64,000 nt of DNA from Amycolatopsis coloradensis (GTDB taxonomy: Bacteria > Actinomycetota > Actinomycetes > Mycobacteriales > Pseudonocardiaceae). The stretch spans positions 1 to 64,000 of the forward strand of contig NZ_MQUQ01000022.1 of NCBI RefSeq assembly GCF_001953865.1. The letters are read 5' to 3'. The number at the start of each line of letters is the position of its first letter. Position 1 is the first letter of the stretch. The notes below the pieces were generated by a model. The model was not told the DNA's origin. It made no database searches and was given only the letters and a program-made list of their open reading frames with translations. This document shows, in pieces, positions 17,601 through 23,716 of this stretch. The position numbers and the translations under genes are program-made.

Positions 17601-18840
17601 TGCCGACCGCATCGACGCCGACGTCCCCCTCGTCGAACTCGGACTCGATTCCCTGATGGCGAACCGGATCCGGGAGGCCGTCCGCCGGGAGTTCGGCACC
17701 GAACCCGACGCCGCCAGCGTGCTCCGGGGCGCCACGCTGGCCGACCTCAGCCGTGATCTCGCGCCGCGCGGAGACGAGGACCCGCTTCCGCCCCGGGGTC
17801 GTGCCTGGGACGCGGCCGACCGCCTGGTGCTGCGGCTGTGGCACGAGCACACCGGGGCCGACGCGGGTGGCACGCACGTCCGGCTGACCGAGACCGGCAC
17901 CCCGGATCGGCTGGCCGAACTGCTCGCCGAAGGGCTCAGCACCGAACTCGCCACGCCGGTCGACGCCGTCGAACTCCGGCGTCACGACTCGCTCGCGGCC
18001 ATCGCCGACGTCGCCCGCGCCATCCTGGACACGCGGGAGGAACAGGGACCGGTACACGTCCTGACGTCCGGTGAGGACGGGGTCGCGCCGCTGCTGCTGT
18101 TCCATCCCGGCGGCAGCACGTGCACCGTCTACCGGCCGCTGCTGGACCGGCTGCCCGCGTCGGTGCCGTGCATCGGCTTCGAACGCGTTCCCGGTATCGG
18201 CATCGAGGAACGTGTCGAACACCTGCTGCCGCTGGTGCGGGCGCACCGTCGTGACCGGCCGTACCGGCTGGCGGGCTGGTCGTTCGGCGGGGCGCTGGCC
18301 TACGGCGTCGCCGCACGGCTCGCGGAGGAAGGTGAGGAGGTCGAGTTCGTCGCTCTGATCGACACCATGCTTCCACTGCCGGAGCCGGACCTCGATCCGC
18401 GGGCGTCGTCCGCCCGGCGATTCCTGCGGTTCACCGGCTACGTCGAAGGGACCTATGGCCGCGAAGTCCGATTAGGACATGAGGAACTCGCACCGCTGCC
18501 CGAAGAGGAACAGATCGAGCTGACCATGCGGCGGGTCGCCGAAGCGGGGTTGCTCAGTCCCGGTGTGCTCCGGCACCAGCGTCAGTCCTTTTTGGACACT
18601 TTGGCGGCCGAACGCGGCACTCCCCGCCGCTACGACGGCCGGGTCGTGCTGTACCGGGCTGTCGAGCAGTACGCGGCCGGACTGGCGATGGAACCGCGTT
18701 ATTCCCGCACGGATCTCGCGGCGGGCTGGGCGGACCTGTGCCCCGGTCTGGAGATCGTGCCGGTCGAGGCCCATCACCTGTCGGTCGTCGACCCGCCGCA
18801 CGTCGACGTCGTGGCGAGGCATCTGGCGGGACTCCTGTGA
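14644..18840 (+). CDS. Pks13-like condensing polyketide synthase (ACP-KS-AT-ACP-TE)
   Basis: A 1398-residue type I PKS with the exact domain order of mycobacterial Pks13. An N-terminal ACP (about 10-78, DYGLSSRQAV, probable phosphopantetheine Ser43) is followed by KS (about 98-525; Cys255 in VDTACSSS, EAHGTGT, NIAHAEAA). The AT (about 610-925) has Ser698 in GHSLG. The C-terminal ACP has Ser1003 in GLDSLM. The thioesterase (about 1135-1398) has Ser1213 in GWSFGG and a late His in AHHLSVVD. GLSSR in the first ACP is the Pks13 form. Pks13 performs one Claisen condensation of a FAAL-loaded acyl chain with a carboxyacyl chain held by the AT. It is shorter than Mycobacterium Pks13 (about 1730), mainly in linkers. 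No AccD4-like carboxylase gene is nearby. Confidence 0.9.
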   Translation: MRNPTLDTPALRRWLLDTVAEHIGVDPARLEPDRPLSDYGLSSRQAVGIAADLEDLLGTPLPATLLWESPTLDHLARSLTGGAEPEPEVTGTDRRRTDPIAVVGLGCRWPGANGLEEFWDLLSSGRDAVRTAPPGRWTAAAAPIVGGFLDDVAGFDADHFGITPREASTMDPQQRMLLEVAWAALEHAGIAPVSLRGSRTGVFTGISTHDYGHLTMAGGGVDLWTATGAAGSISANRLSYIYDLRGPSMAVDTACSSSLVAVHHAVRALRDGEADLALAGGVNLMLLPGPTAAFAAAGLLAEDGRCKTFAAGADGIARAEGCGVVVLKRLADAEYDGDRVLAVIRATAVNSDGRSQGLAAPNPVAQQDMLRTAYHGARLDPSTVDYVEAHGTGTLLGDPIEARSLGAVLGKDRPADAPLLIGSVKTNIAHAEAAAGIAGLIKVVLAMTHDELPPQLHFAAPNPHIPFDDLRLKVVTEPTSWPRRSGRATAGVSAFGFGGTNAHVVLEQAPVPEPAPDRADVRIGLLSARTRDRLTERATQLANWLESTSPLSLADVTHTLFRRDNGGPHRAAVVAGDAAELAVLLRAVGSGADPLPAGAAVGTTRTTDGPVFVFSGHGSQWPGMGLGLLAAEPAFAAQVDKLGDLFTEHTGRSLRSLLTTGDPLPLPETQAAIFGTQIALAAQWEALGVRPSAVIGHSLGSAAAAVVSGVLTPDEAVHLVATRARLLGTIGPGGAMAAVELAPEELELYPDIELAVESAPGQLTVAGDATVLDLLVAELEAAGLTARRLPVEVAGHSARVDPVLPALREALAELGGRRPAVPWYDTVSADPTDPPDFDAGYWAAHLRRPVRFRQAVAAAAADGHRVFVEVSPHPILRGSVARTLEAEGIHDAIVTGTLRRGQDEVRALGAAAAELYCAGTRITPADPDDGARLVDVPPMPWRHERHWYTSAEEPPSFAARTTEPEPARSTGGNRLTEIVAAVMGLRADRIDADVPLVELGLDSLMANRIREAVRREFGTEPDAASVLRGATLADLSRDLAPRGDEDPLPPRGRAWDAADRLVLRLWHEHTGADAGGTHVRLTETGTPDRLAELLAEGLSTELATPVDAVELRRHDSLAAIADVARAILDTREEQGPVHVLTSGEDGVAPLLLFHPGGSTCTVYRPLLDRLPASVPCIGFERVPGIGIEERVEHLLPLVRAHRRDRPYRLAGWSFGGALAYGVAARLAEEGEEVEFVALIDTMLPLPEPDLDPRASSARRFLRFTGYVEGTYGREVRLGHEELAPLPEEEQIELTMRRVAEAGLLSPGVLRHQRQSFLDTLAAERGTPRRYDGRVVLYRAVEQYAAGLAMEPRYSRTDLAAGWADLCPGLEIVPVEAHHLSVVDPPHVDVVARHLAGLL

Positions 18841-20327
18841 CCACGGCCCGGGCCGAGCGAGCGGTCGACCGCGCCTGGCCGCTCTTGGCGGTACTCGGCG
18901 CCGGGCTCTTCCTCGTGGCTGTCGACGCGACCGTGCTGCATGTCGCGTTGCCCGACCTCGTCCGCGATCTGCGGCCCGGCGCGGTGGCGCAGGTGTGGAT
19001 CGTGGCGATCTACCCGCTGACCGCCGCGCCGCTGCTGCTGCCGTTCGGCACCCTCGGCGACCGGTACGGACGGCGACGGGTGCTGGTCACCGGATACGTC
19101 GTGTTCGGGATCGCGTCACTCGGCTGCGCGTTCGCGCCGAACGCCCCGATGCTGCTGGGCTTCCGCGCGGTGCTCGGGGCGGGTGGCGCGATGATCATGC
19201 CGGTGACGATGTCGCTGCTCCGGGAGCTGTTCCCGGAGCAGCGGCGCCGCCGCACGGCGATCGCGGTGTGCAGTGGGATCGCGGGCACCGGCTCGGTCTT
19301 CGGGCCGATCCTCGGCGGGGTGCTCGTCGAAACATGGGGCTGGCGTGCCACGTTCCTGCTGAATCCGCCGGTGATCCTGGCCGCGGTGGTGCTCGCGCTG
19401 CGGTGGCTGCCCAGGAATCCGCCGGGGCGGCGGCCGTGGGACGCGCTCAGCGCGGGTCTCGCGGCGGGCGGTGTCCTCGGCATCGCGTTCGCCGTCGGCC
19501 AGCCGGGCTCCTGGCTTCCGGCCGTCGCTTCGGGCGTGACGGGCGGTGTCCTCATCGGACTCTTCCTGCGCCGCCAGCGCCGGACCGATCCGCCGTTGCT
19601 CGATCTCACGCTGTTCCGGTTGCCTGGCGTGCGGGCCGCTGTCGGCGGGGTGCTGCTGGTGATGAGCACTCTGGTCGGCCTCGGCCTGCTGTTCGCCCAG
19701 TACCTGCAAGTGGTCCTCGGCCTCTCCCCGACAGCGGCCGCCGCCCGGCTGCTCCTGGTGCTCGGCGCGTCGGCCGTCGGCAGCGTCGTGACGCCTTCGC
19801 TGCTGGAGCGGTTCGGCAACGCTCGCGTCCGGACGGCCGGATTCGCCGTCGCGGCGGTGTCGCTGCTGGTCCCGGCGTCGGGTTCGGCCGCGCTGACGTC
19901 ACCGGTGGTGCTCGGGCTGGGGCTGGCGGGATTGGGACTGGGCATGGCGCTCGCGCTCACTTCGAGCACCGACACCCTGCTTTCGGCGACGTCCGCGGAC
20001 CAGGCCGGAGGCGCCGCGGCGGTGGAAAAGACCGGCTACGAACTGGGTGCGGGTTTCGGGACGACCGTGTTCGGATCACTGGCGGCCGCCGTGTACGCGG
20101 GCCACCTGGCCGTTCCGTCCGGCGTTTCCGAACCGGCACGGCGACTCGCCGTGTCCGGGCCGGCGCAAGCGGAAACCGCCGCCTCGGGCCTCACACCGCG
20201 ATTGGCCGAGGAGTTACTCGAAGCCGCGCGGGCCGCGTGCACCACCGGACTCCAGGTGTCCGCGGCCGTCGCTTGTGGACTGTTCGTCCTGGCCGTGCTC
20301 GTCAGCGCGGGCGTGCCTCGTCGGTGA
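18837..20327 (+). CDS. MFS exporter, DHA2 (14-TM) family
   Basis: A 496-residue major facilitator with about 14 predicted membrane segments. Diagnostic motifs are VDATVLHVALPDL (family D1), GTLGDRYGRRRVLV (motif A between TM2 and TM3) and GSVFGPILGGVLV (motif C of drug:H+ antiporters). The GTG start overlaps the Pks13-like stop (GTGA), so it is co-translated with the synthase and is the likely exporter of its product or of an intermediate. This role is inferred from position; mycobacteria use the RND protein MmpL3 for the equivalent step, so the transport solution here would be different. The 3' end overlaps a convergent VOC gene by 26 bases. Confidence 0.9.
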   Translation: MTTARAERAVDRAWPLLAVLGAGLFLVAVDATVLHVALPDLVRDLRPGAVAQVWIVAIYPLTAAPLLLPFGTLGDRYGRRRVLVTGYVVFGIASLGCAFAPNAPMLLGFRAVLGAGGAMIMPVTMSLLRELFPEQRRRRTAIAVCSGIAGTGSVFGPILGGVLVETWGWRATFLLNPPVILAAVVLALRWLPRNPPGRRPWDALSAGLAAGGVLGIAFAVGQPGSWLPAVASGVTGGVLIGLFLRRQRRTDPPLLDLTLFRLPGVRAAVGGVLLVMSTLVGLGLLFAQYLQVVLGLSPTAAAARLLLVLGASAVGSVVTPSLLERFGNARVRTAGFAVAAVSLLVPASGSAALTSPVVLGLGLAGLGLGMALALTSSTDTLLSATSADQAGGAAAVEKTGYELGAGFGTTVFGSLAAAVYAGHLAVPSGVSEPARRLAVSGPAQAETAASGLTPRLAEELLEAARAACTTGLQVSAAVACGLFVLAVLVSAGVPRR

Positions 20328-20721
20328 ACTGCTCGGCGTACTCGCCGGTCGGCGGGATCTGCTGGATCACGTCGATCAGCACGCCGCTGGGGTCGGCGAC
20401 GATGAAATGCCGCTGCCCGAACTCCTCGCTGCGCAAGGAAAGCGTCTCGGGCAGGCCCGCATCGACGACCAGCCGCCGGTGCTCGGCGTCGACGTCGTCG
20501 ACCTCGAAGTTCAGCAGCAGCCCCTGCACCGGTTTGCCGAACCCGGCGGGGATGGTGCCGTGGCCCGGGGCGAGGATCGCCAGCTCCCACTCGCCGCGCT
20601 TGAGGCTGACGTACCAGTCGGCCTCGAAGGTGAGCTCGAAGCCGAAGTGATCGCGGTAGAAGTCGCGCGTCTCGGTGAGGCGCTCGGTCATCAGGACGGG
20701 ATAAAAGCTGGTCAGTCGCAT
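20302..20721 (-). CDS. VOC-family (glyoxalase-like) protein
   Basis: A 139-residue single-module vicinal oxygen chelate protein with two beta-alpha-beta-beta-beta halves (SFYPVLMTERLTETRDFYRD; HFIVADPSGVLIDVIQQIPP). It probably dimerises to build the metal site; the exact ligand residues are not certain. GAGGTGG precedes the ATG. It diverges from a TetR gene, and both start regions are flanked by the same 16-base operator, so it is probably repressed by that regulator. Such pairs often detoxify or bind an electrophile or antibiotic. Confidence 0.85.
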   Translation of the reverse strand: MRLTSFYPVLMTERLTETRDFYRDHFGFELTFEADWYVSLKRGEWELAILAPGHGTIPAGFGKPVQGLLLNFEVDDVDAEHRRLVVDAGLPETLSLRSEEFGQRHFIVADPSGVLIDVIQQIPPTGEYAEQFTDEARPR

Positions 20722-20744
20722 GGTGCCACCTCTGTTTACTAAAA

Positions 20745-20794
20745 ATACCGACCGTCGGTTTGTTTCATGAAGTTAGCCAACCGACGGTCGGTAT
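20745..20794. promoter_or_regulatory. Twin TetR operators between divergent genes
   Basis: The 16-base sequence ATACCGACCGTCGGTT occurs twice in opposite orientation. Each copy contains the perfect palindrome ACCGAC-N-GTCGGT (20747-20759 and 20780-20792; centres 33 bases apart). The two copies lie between the VOC and TetR genes. This is the expected layout for a TetR repressor controlling itself and its neighbour. Confidence 0.8.
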
Positions 20795-20808
20795 GTCAAG
20801 ATTCGGGT

Positions 20809-21405
20809 ATGGCCCGCACGAAACAGCAACAGCGCGAAGAGACGATGGAAGCGTTGACCGCCACCGCACGCCGTCTGTTCGCCGAGCACGGCTACGGCAA
20901 CGTCGGCCTGGAGACCATCGCCCAGTCCGCAGGCGTGAGCAAAGGCGCGCTGTACCACCACTTCAGCAGCAAAGCGGACCTGTTCCGGTACGTCCTCTCC
21001 ACCGTGCAACACGACGTCGGCGAGCAGGTCGCGCGGGCCGCGGATTCCGCACCGGACTCGTGGGCGGGACTACTGGCCGGCTGTCGTGCCTTCCTCGCCG
21101 CGGCGACCGATCCGGAGATCCAGCAGATCATGCTGCTGGACGGCCCGTCCGTCCTCGGCTGGGAGGACTGGCGCGAACTCGACGACGAGTCCTCCGCCCG
21201 GCACCTCGCCGAAGCCCTGACCGGGCTGATGACCGACGGCCTCCTGGCGACGCGACCGGTGGAACCGTTGGTACGCCTGCTTTCCGGCGCGATGAACGAG
21301 GCCGCCGTCTGGCTCGCCCACTCCCCCGACCCGAAGTCCGACCTCGCCGCGACGATGGACACGCTCACGCCGATGATCGAGTCCCTGCGCCAACCCACCT
21401 CGTGA
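20809..21405 (+). CDS. TetR-family transcriptional regulator
   Basis: A 198-residue repressor. The N-terminal HTH (residues about 12-58) reads LTATARRLFAEHGYGNVGLE then TIAQSAGVSKGALYHHFSSK, matching the family strongly. The C-terminal helical ligand domain (about 75-190) contains WEDWRELDDESSARHL. The ATG at 20809 is used because the alternative at 20767 would place the start inside the operator region. It most likely binds the two operators next to it and controls itself and the VOC gene. Confidence 0.9.
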   Translation: MARTKQQQREETMEALTATARRLFAEHGYGNVGLETIAQSAGVSKGALYHHFSSKADLFRYVLSTVQHDVGEQVARAADSAPDSWAGLLAGCRAFLAAATDPEIQQIMLLDGPSVLGWEDWRELDDESSARHLAEALTGLMTDGLLATRPVEPLVRLLSGAMNEAAVWLAHSPDPKSDLAATMDTLTPMIESLRQPTS

Positions 21406-21506
21406 GCGGAACGACGGTTCTGGCGGACTCGAATCTGCCTGCGGCGGGGCCGAGCGGGGAGTTTCGCGTGATTGACGGGACGACACCCGTGATCCGGCGG
21501 ACGACA

Positions 21507-21552
21507 CGCGTGACTGGATGGACAACACACGCGTTGTCCATCCAGTCACGCG
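21507..21552. repeat. 20-bp-stem palindrome of the CGCGTGA type
   Basis: Perfect 20-bp inverted repeat (21507-21526 with 21533-21552, loop ACACGC) containing CGCGTGACTGGATGGACAAC. Degenerate half-copies (TTCGCGTGATTGACGGGA and similar) precede it from 21464. The core CGCGTGAYTGGA is shared with the elements at 28030-28172. Confidence 0.8.
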
Positions 21553-21558
21553 ACGCAA

Positions 21559-21586
21559 AAGGCCCCGTCTCAAAAGACGGGGCCTT
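21559..21586 (-). terminator. Intrinsic terminator downstream of the tRNA-Val genes
   Basis: A 12-bp perfect stem (AAGGCCCCGTCT, 21559-21570, with its complement at 21575-21586) and a four-base loop lie five bases beyond the 3' end of the first tRNA on the minus strand. A short T run follows. Confidence 0.8.
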
Positions 21587-21590
21587 GCTG

Positions 21591-21662
21591 TGGGCGATAC
21601 TGGGATCGAACCAGTGACCTCTTCGGTGTGAACGAAGCGCTCTCCCCCTGAGCTAATCGCCC
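21591..21662 (-). tRNA. tRNA-Val (CAC)
   Basis: A complete 72-base cloverleaf: acceptor GGGCGAT/ATCGCCC, D arm GCTC-AGGGGGA-GAGC, anticodon stem CTTCG/CGAAG with loop TTCACAC (anticodon CAC), and T loop TTCGATC. Discriminator A; CCA is not encoded. It is the second gene of a two-tRNA unit. Confidence 0.95.
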
Positions 21663-21700
21663 GCGGTACGAACTCCGGTTCACCGGGGAAGTGAACCTGG

Positions 21701-21772
21701 TGCGCGATACTGGGATTGAACCAGTGACCTCTTCCGTGTCAGGGAAGCGCTCTCCCGCTGAGCTAAACGCGC
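21701..21772 (-). tRNA. tRNA-Val (GAC)
   Basis: A 72-base cloverleaf: anticodon stem CTTCC/GGAAG with loop CTGACAC (anticodon GAC), T loop TTCAATC, CCA not encoded. The acceptor arm GCGCGTT/ATCGCGC contains a T6-T67 mismatch where A6-T67 is expected. It lies 38 bases upstream of the CAC isoacceptor, with which it shares most of the body sequence. Confidence 0.93.
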
Positions 21773-21862
21773 GTGGTGAAGTTGTTCGTACGGGAGCTAG
21801 TTTAGCGGACCGGTTTCCGGGCCCGCACAGGGGTTCCCCTTCTCGAGCGAAGCCCAGGCGGG

Positions 21863-23707
21863 TCAGGGTTTCGGCAGCCGTGAAGCGACCGAGCCCGCGA
21901 TCGCCTTGGCCCGGTCGCAGGGGCTCCCGCTCTCTTGCCGGGCGAGCAGCCGGACGGCGACGTGTTCGGCCTCGCGGTCGGTCAGTGGGCGGTGCTGCCA
22001 GGTCACGACGCAGTTCGAGTCCCCGAACTCCCGGATGTCGCCGGTGACGCCGTTGCCGAGGTCGACCGGTGACCCTTCGGGCGCGTAGGCGCCCCGTTGC
22101 AACTCGACGGTCAGCATGTCCCCGCCGCCCTGCCACTCGCAGATCCGCAGCGTCCGCGAAAGGGGCTGCGTGTTGGGCATGTTCTCGCCGAGCACCGCCG
22201 GATCGGCGACCGCGCACGGGTCGAGCGGGAGCAGGCTCGCCGGGTCACCGGCGCGGTCGACCTCGTGCGTGCGCAGCCGGGTGAGAGCGGCGGTCAGCAG
22301 GTCGTCGGCGGCCTTGCAGGGGTCACCGTCCCGGCTCGGATGGGAGATGATCACGCCGAGCCGCCGATCCGCCGGAAGCTGGACCACGGAGTCGCATCCA
22401 CCGCTGATCGTGCTGCGCAGCAACGGAAGCCCTTCGGCGGTCCGGTCGGTCCGCTCAAGACTGCTGGTGGTCACGCCTTCGCCGAGTTGGACTTCGAAGG
22501 AGACGTCGTCGAGACCGGTGTACTTGCACCGCGCCGGGTAGACCGGATCCGTTTCCGGTTTCAGGGTGCCGAATTCCGGCACGAACCGGCCGGCGAGCAC
22601 CTTGCACGGGTCGGCGAGGCGCAACCGGTCCGGGCTGAGCGCCTCGGCGGCCGCCAGAGACGTCACGCCGGGATCCTGGGGTTTGGCGTGCTCGGCGATG
22701 GAGAGGCTGAGCGCGACGATTCCCGAGACGACGAGCAGGACGACCCCGGCGAGTGCACCGAAGAGGATCTTCTTCGTCCGCGGCGCCATCCTCTTCGGCG
22801 GCGGCCGCCAGATCGGCAGCGGCAGCGCCAGCACTGAGCGCACCTCGGCGTCCTGCTGCTGGATCCGGGCGTGCACGGCGGGCGGCCAGGGAGCCGCTGC
22901 CGGTGGCACCGAGCCGATGAAGTCGAGAATCTGTTCCGGGCTCGGCCTCCGGGCGGGGTCTTTGGTCAGGCACGGCTCAGCGAATTGCCGGATCCCTGCT
23001 GGGACATCGGCGAAGTCCGCGGCGGCGTGAACGACGTTATACAGCGTTTGAGGTGCGGTCGGGCCGGTGAAGGGGCCGCGTCCGGTCGCGGCCATGACCA
23101 GGATCGCGCCGAGGGAGAACACGTCACTCGCCCCGGTGACCTGCCCGCTGCCCGCCTGTTCCGGCGACATGAACGCGGGCGACCCGATGATCGCACCCGT
23201 TCCGGTGAGGTCCTGCGCCTCCTCCGCCACCCGTGCGATGCCGAAGTCGATCACCCTGGGTCCGTCACTCGTCAGGATGATGTTGCTGGGCTTGAGATCC
23301 CGGTGGATCAGCCCGGCGCGGTGGATCTCGGTCAGCGCGGCGGCGAGCCCGGACGCCAGCACGCGCACCGACTCGACGGGCAGCGGTCCGATGGCGTCCA
23401 CCGCCTCCTTCAAGGACGGTCCGGTGACGAAGACCGACGCGAGCCACGGGGTTTCCGCCTCTGCGTCGGCGTCCATGACCGCGGCGGTGTACGCGCCGGA
23501 CACCAGGCGTGAGGTGGCGACCTCGCGCCGGAACCGTTCGCGGAAACGCGGATCGTGCGCGAACCGGGCGTGCAGCTGTTTGACCGCGACGAGCCTGCCG
23601 TCCGGTGCGAGCCCCAGTACGACCCGGCCCATGCCGCCTTCGCCGATCTCGGCGATGATCCGGTACGGGCCGATCTGCCGGGGTTCGCCGGGGTTCAACG
23701 GTTTCAC
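21863..23707 (-). CDS. Receptor-type Ser/Thr protein kinase (PASTA-less)
   Basis: A 614-residue membrane kinase. The kinase domain (about 12-270) has the P loop GEGGMGRVVLG, VAVKQL, HRDLKPSNIIL and DFGIA, and GSPAFMSPEQA in the activation segment. A single membrane helix (about 315-337, KKILFGALAGVVLLVVSG) leads to an extracellular region (about 338-614). That region has eight cysteines in two repeated halves, each beginning DPC, resembling DUF3558-like lipoprotein folds. It is a tandem paralogue of the next gene, nine bases apart, and shares its layout throughout. The ligand and substrates are unknown. Confidence 0.9.
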   Translation of the reverse strand: MKPLNPGEPRQIGPYRIIAEIGEGGMGRVVLGLAPDGRLVAVKQLHARFAHDPRFRERFRREVATSRLVSGAYTAAVMDADAEAETPWLASVFVTGPSLKEAVDAIGPLPVESVRVLASGLAAALTEIHRAGLIHRDLKPSNIILTSDGPRVIDFGIARVAEEAQDLTGTGAIIGSPAFMSPEQAGSGQVTGASDVFSLGAILVMAATGRGPFTGPTAPQTLYNVVHAAADFADVPAGIRQFAEPCLTKDPARRPSPEQILDFIGSVPPAAAPWPPAVHARIQQQDAEVRSVLALPLPIWRPPPKRMAPRTKKILFGALAGVVLLVVSGIVALSLSIAEHAKPQDPGVTSLAAAEALSPDRLRLADPCKVLAGRFVPEFGTLKPETDPVYPARCKYTGLDDVSFEVQLGEGVTTSSLERTDRTAEGLPLLRSTISGGCDSVVQLPADRRLGVIISHPSRDGDPCKAADDLLTAALTRLRTHEVDRAGDPASLLPLDPCAVADPAVLGENMPNTQPLSRTLRICEWQGGGDMLTVELQRGAYAPEGSPVDLGNGVTGDIREFGDSNCVVTWQHRPLTDREAEHVAVRLLARQESGSPCDRAKAIAGSVASRLPKP

Positions 23708-23716
23708 TGGTCTGCC

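Noticed and set aside
18563..20650. 695-codon plus-strand frame across the PKS end, MFS and VOC genes
   Set aside because: It is out of frame with three well-supported genes and its translation is Arg/Pro/Ala-rich without motifs.
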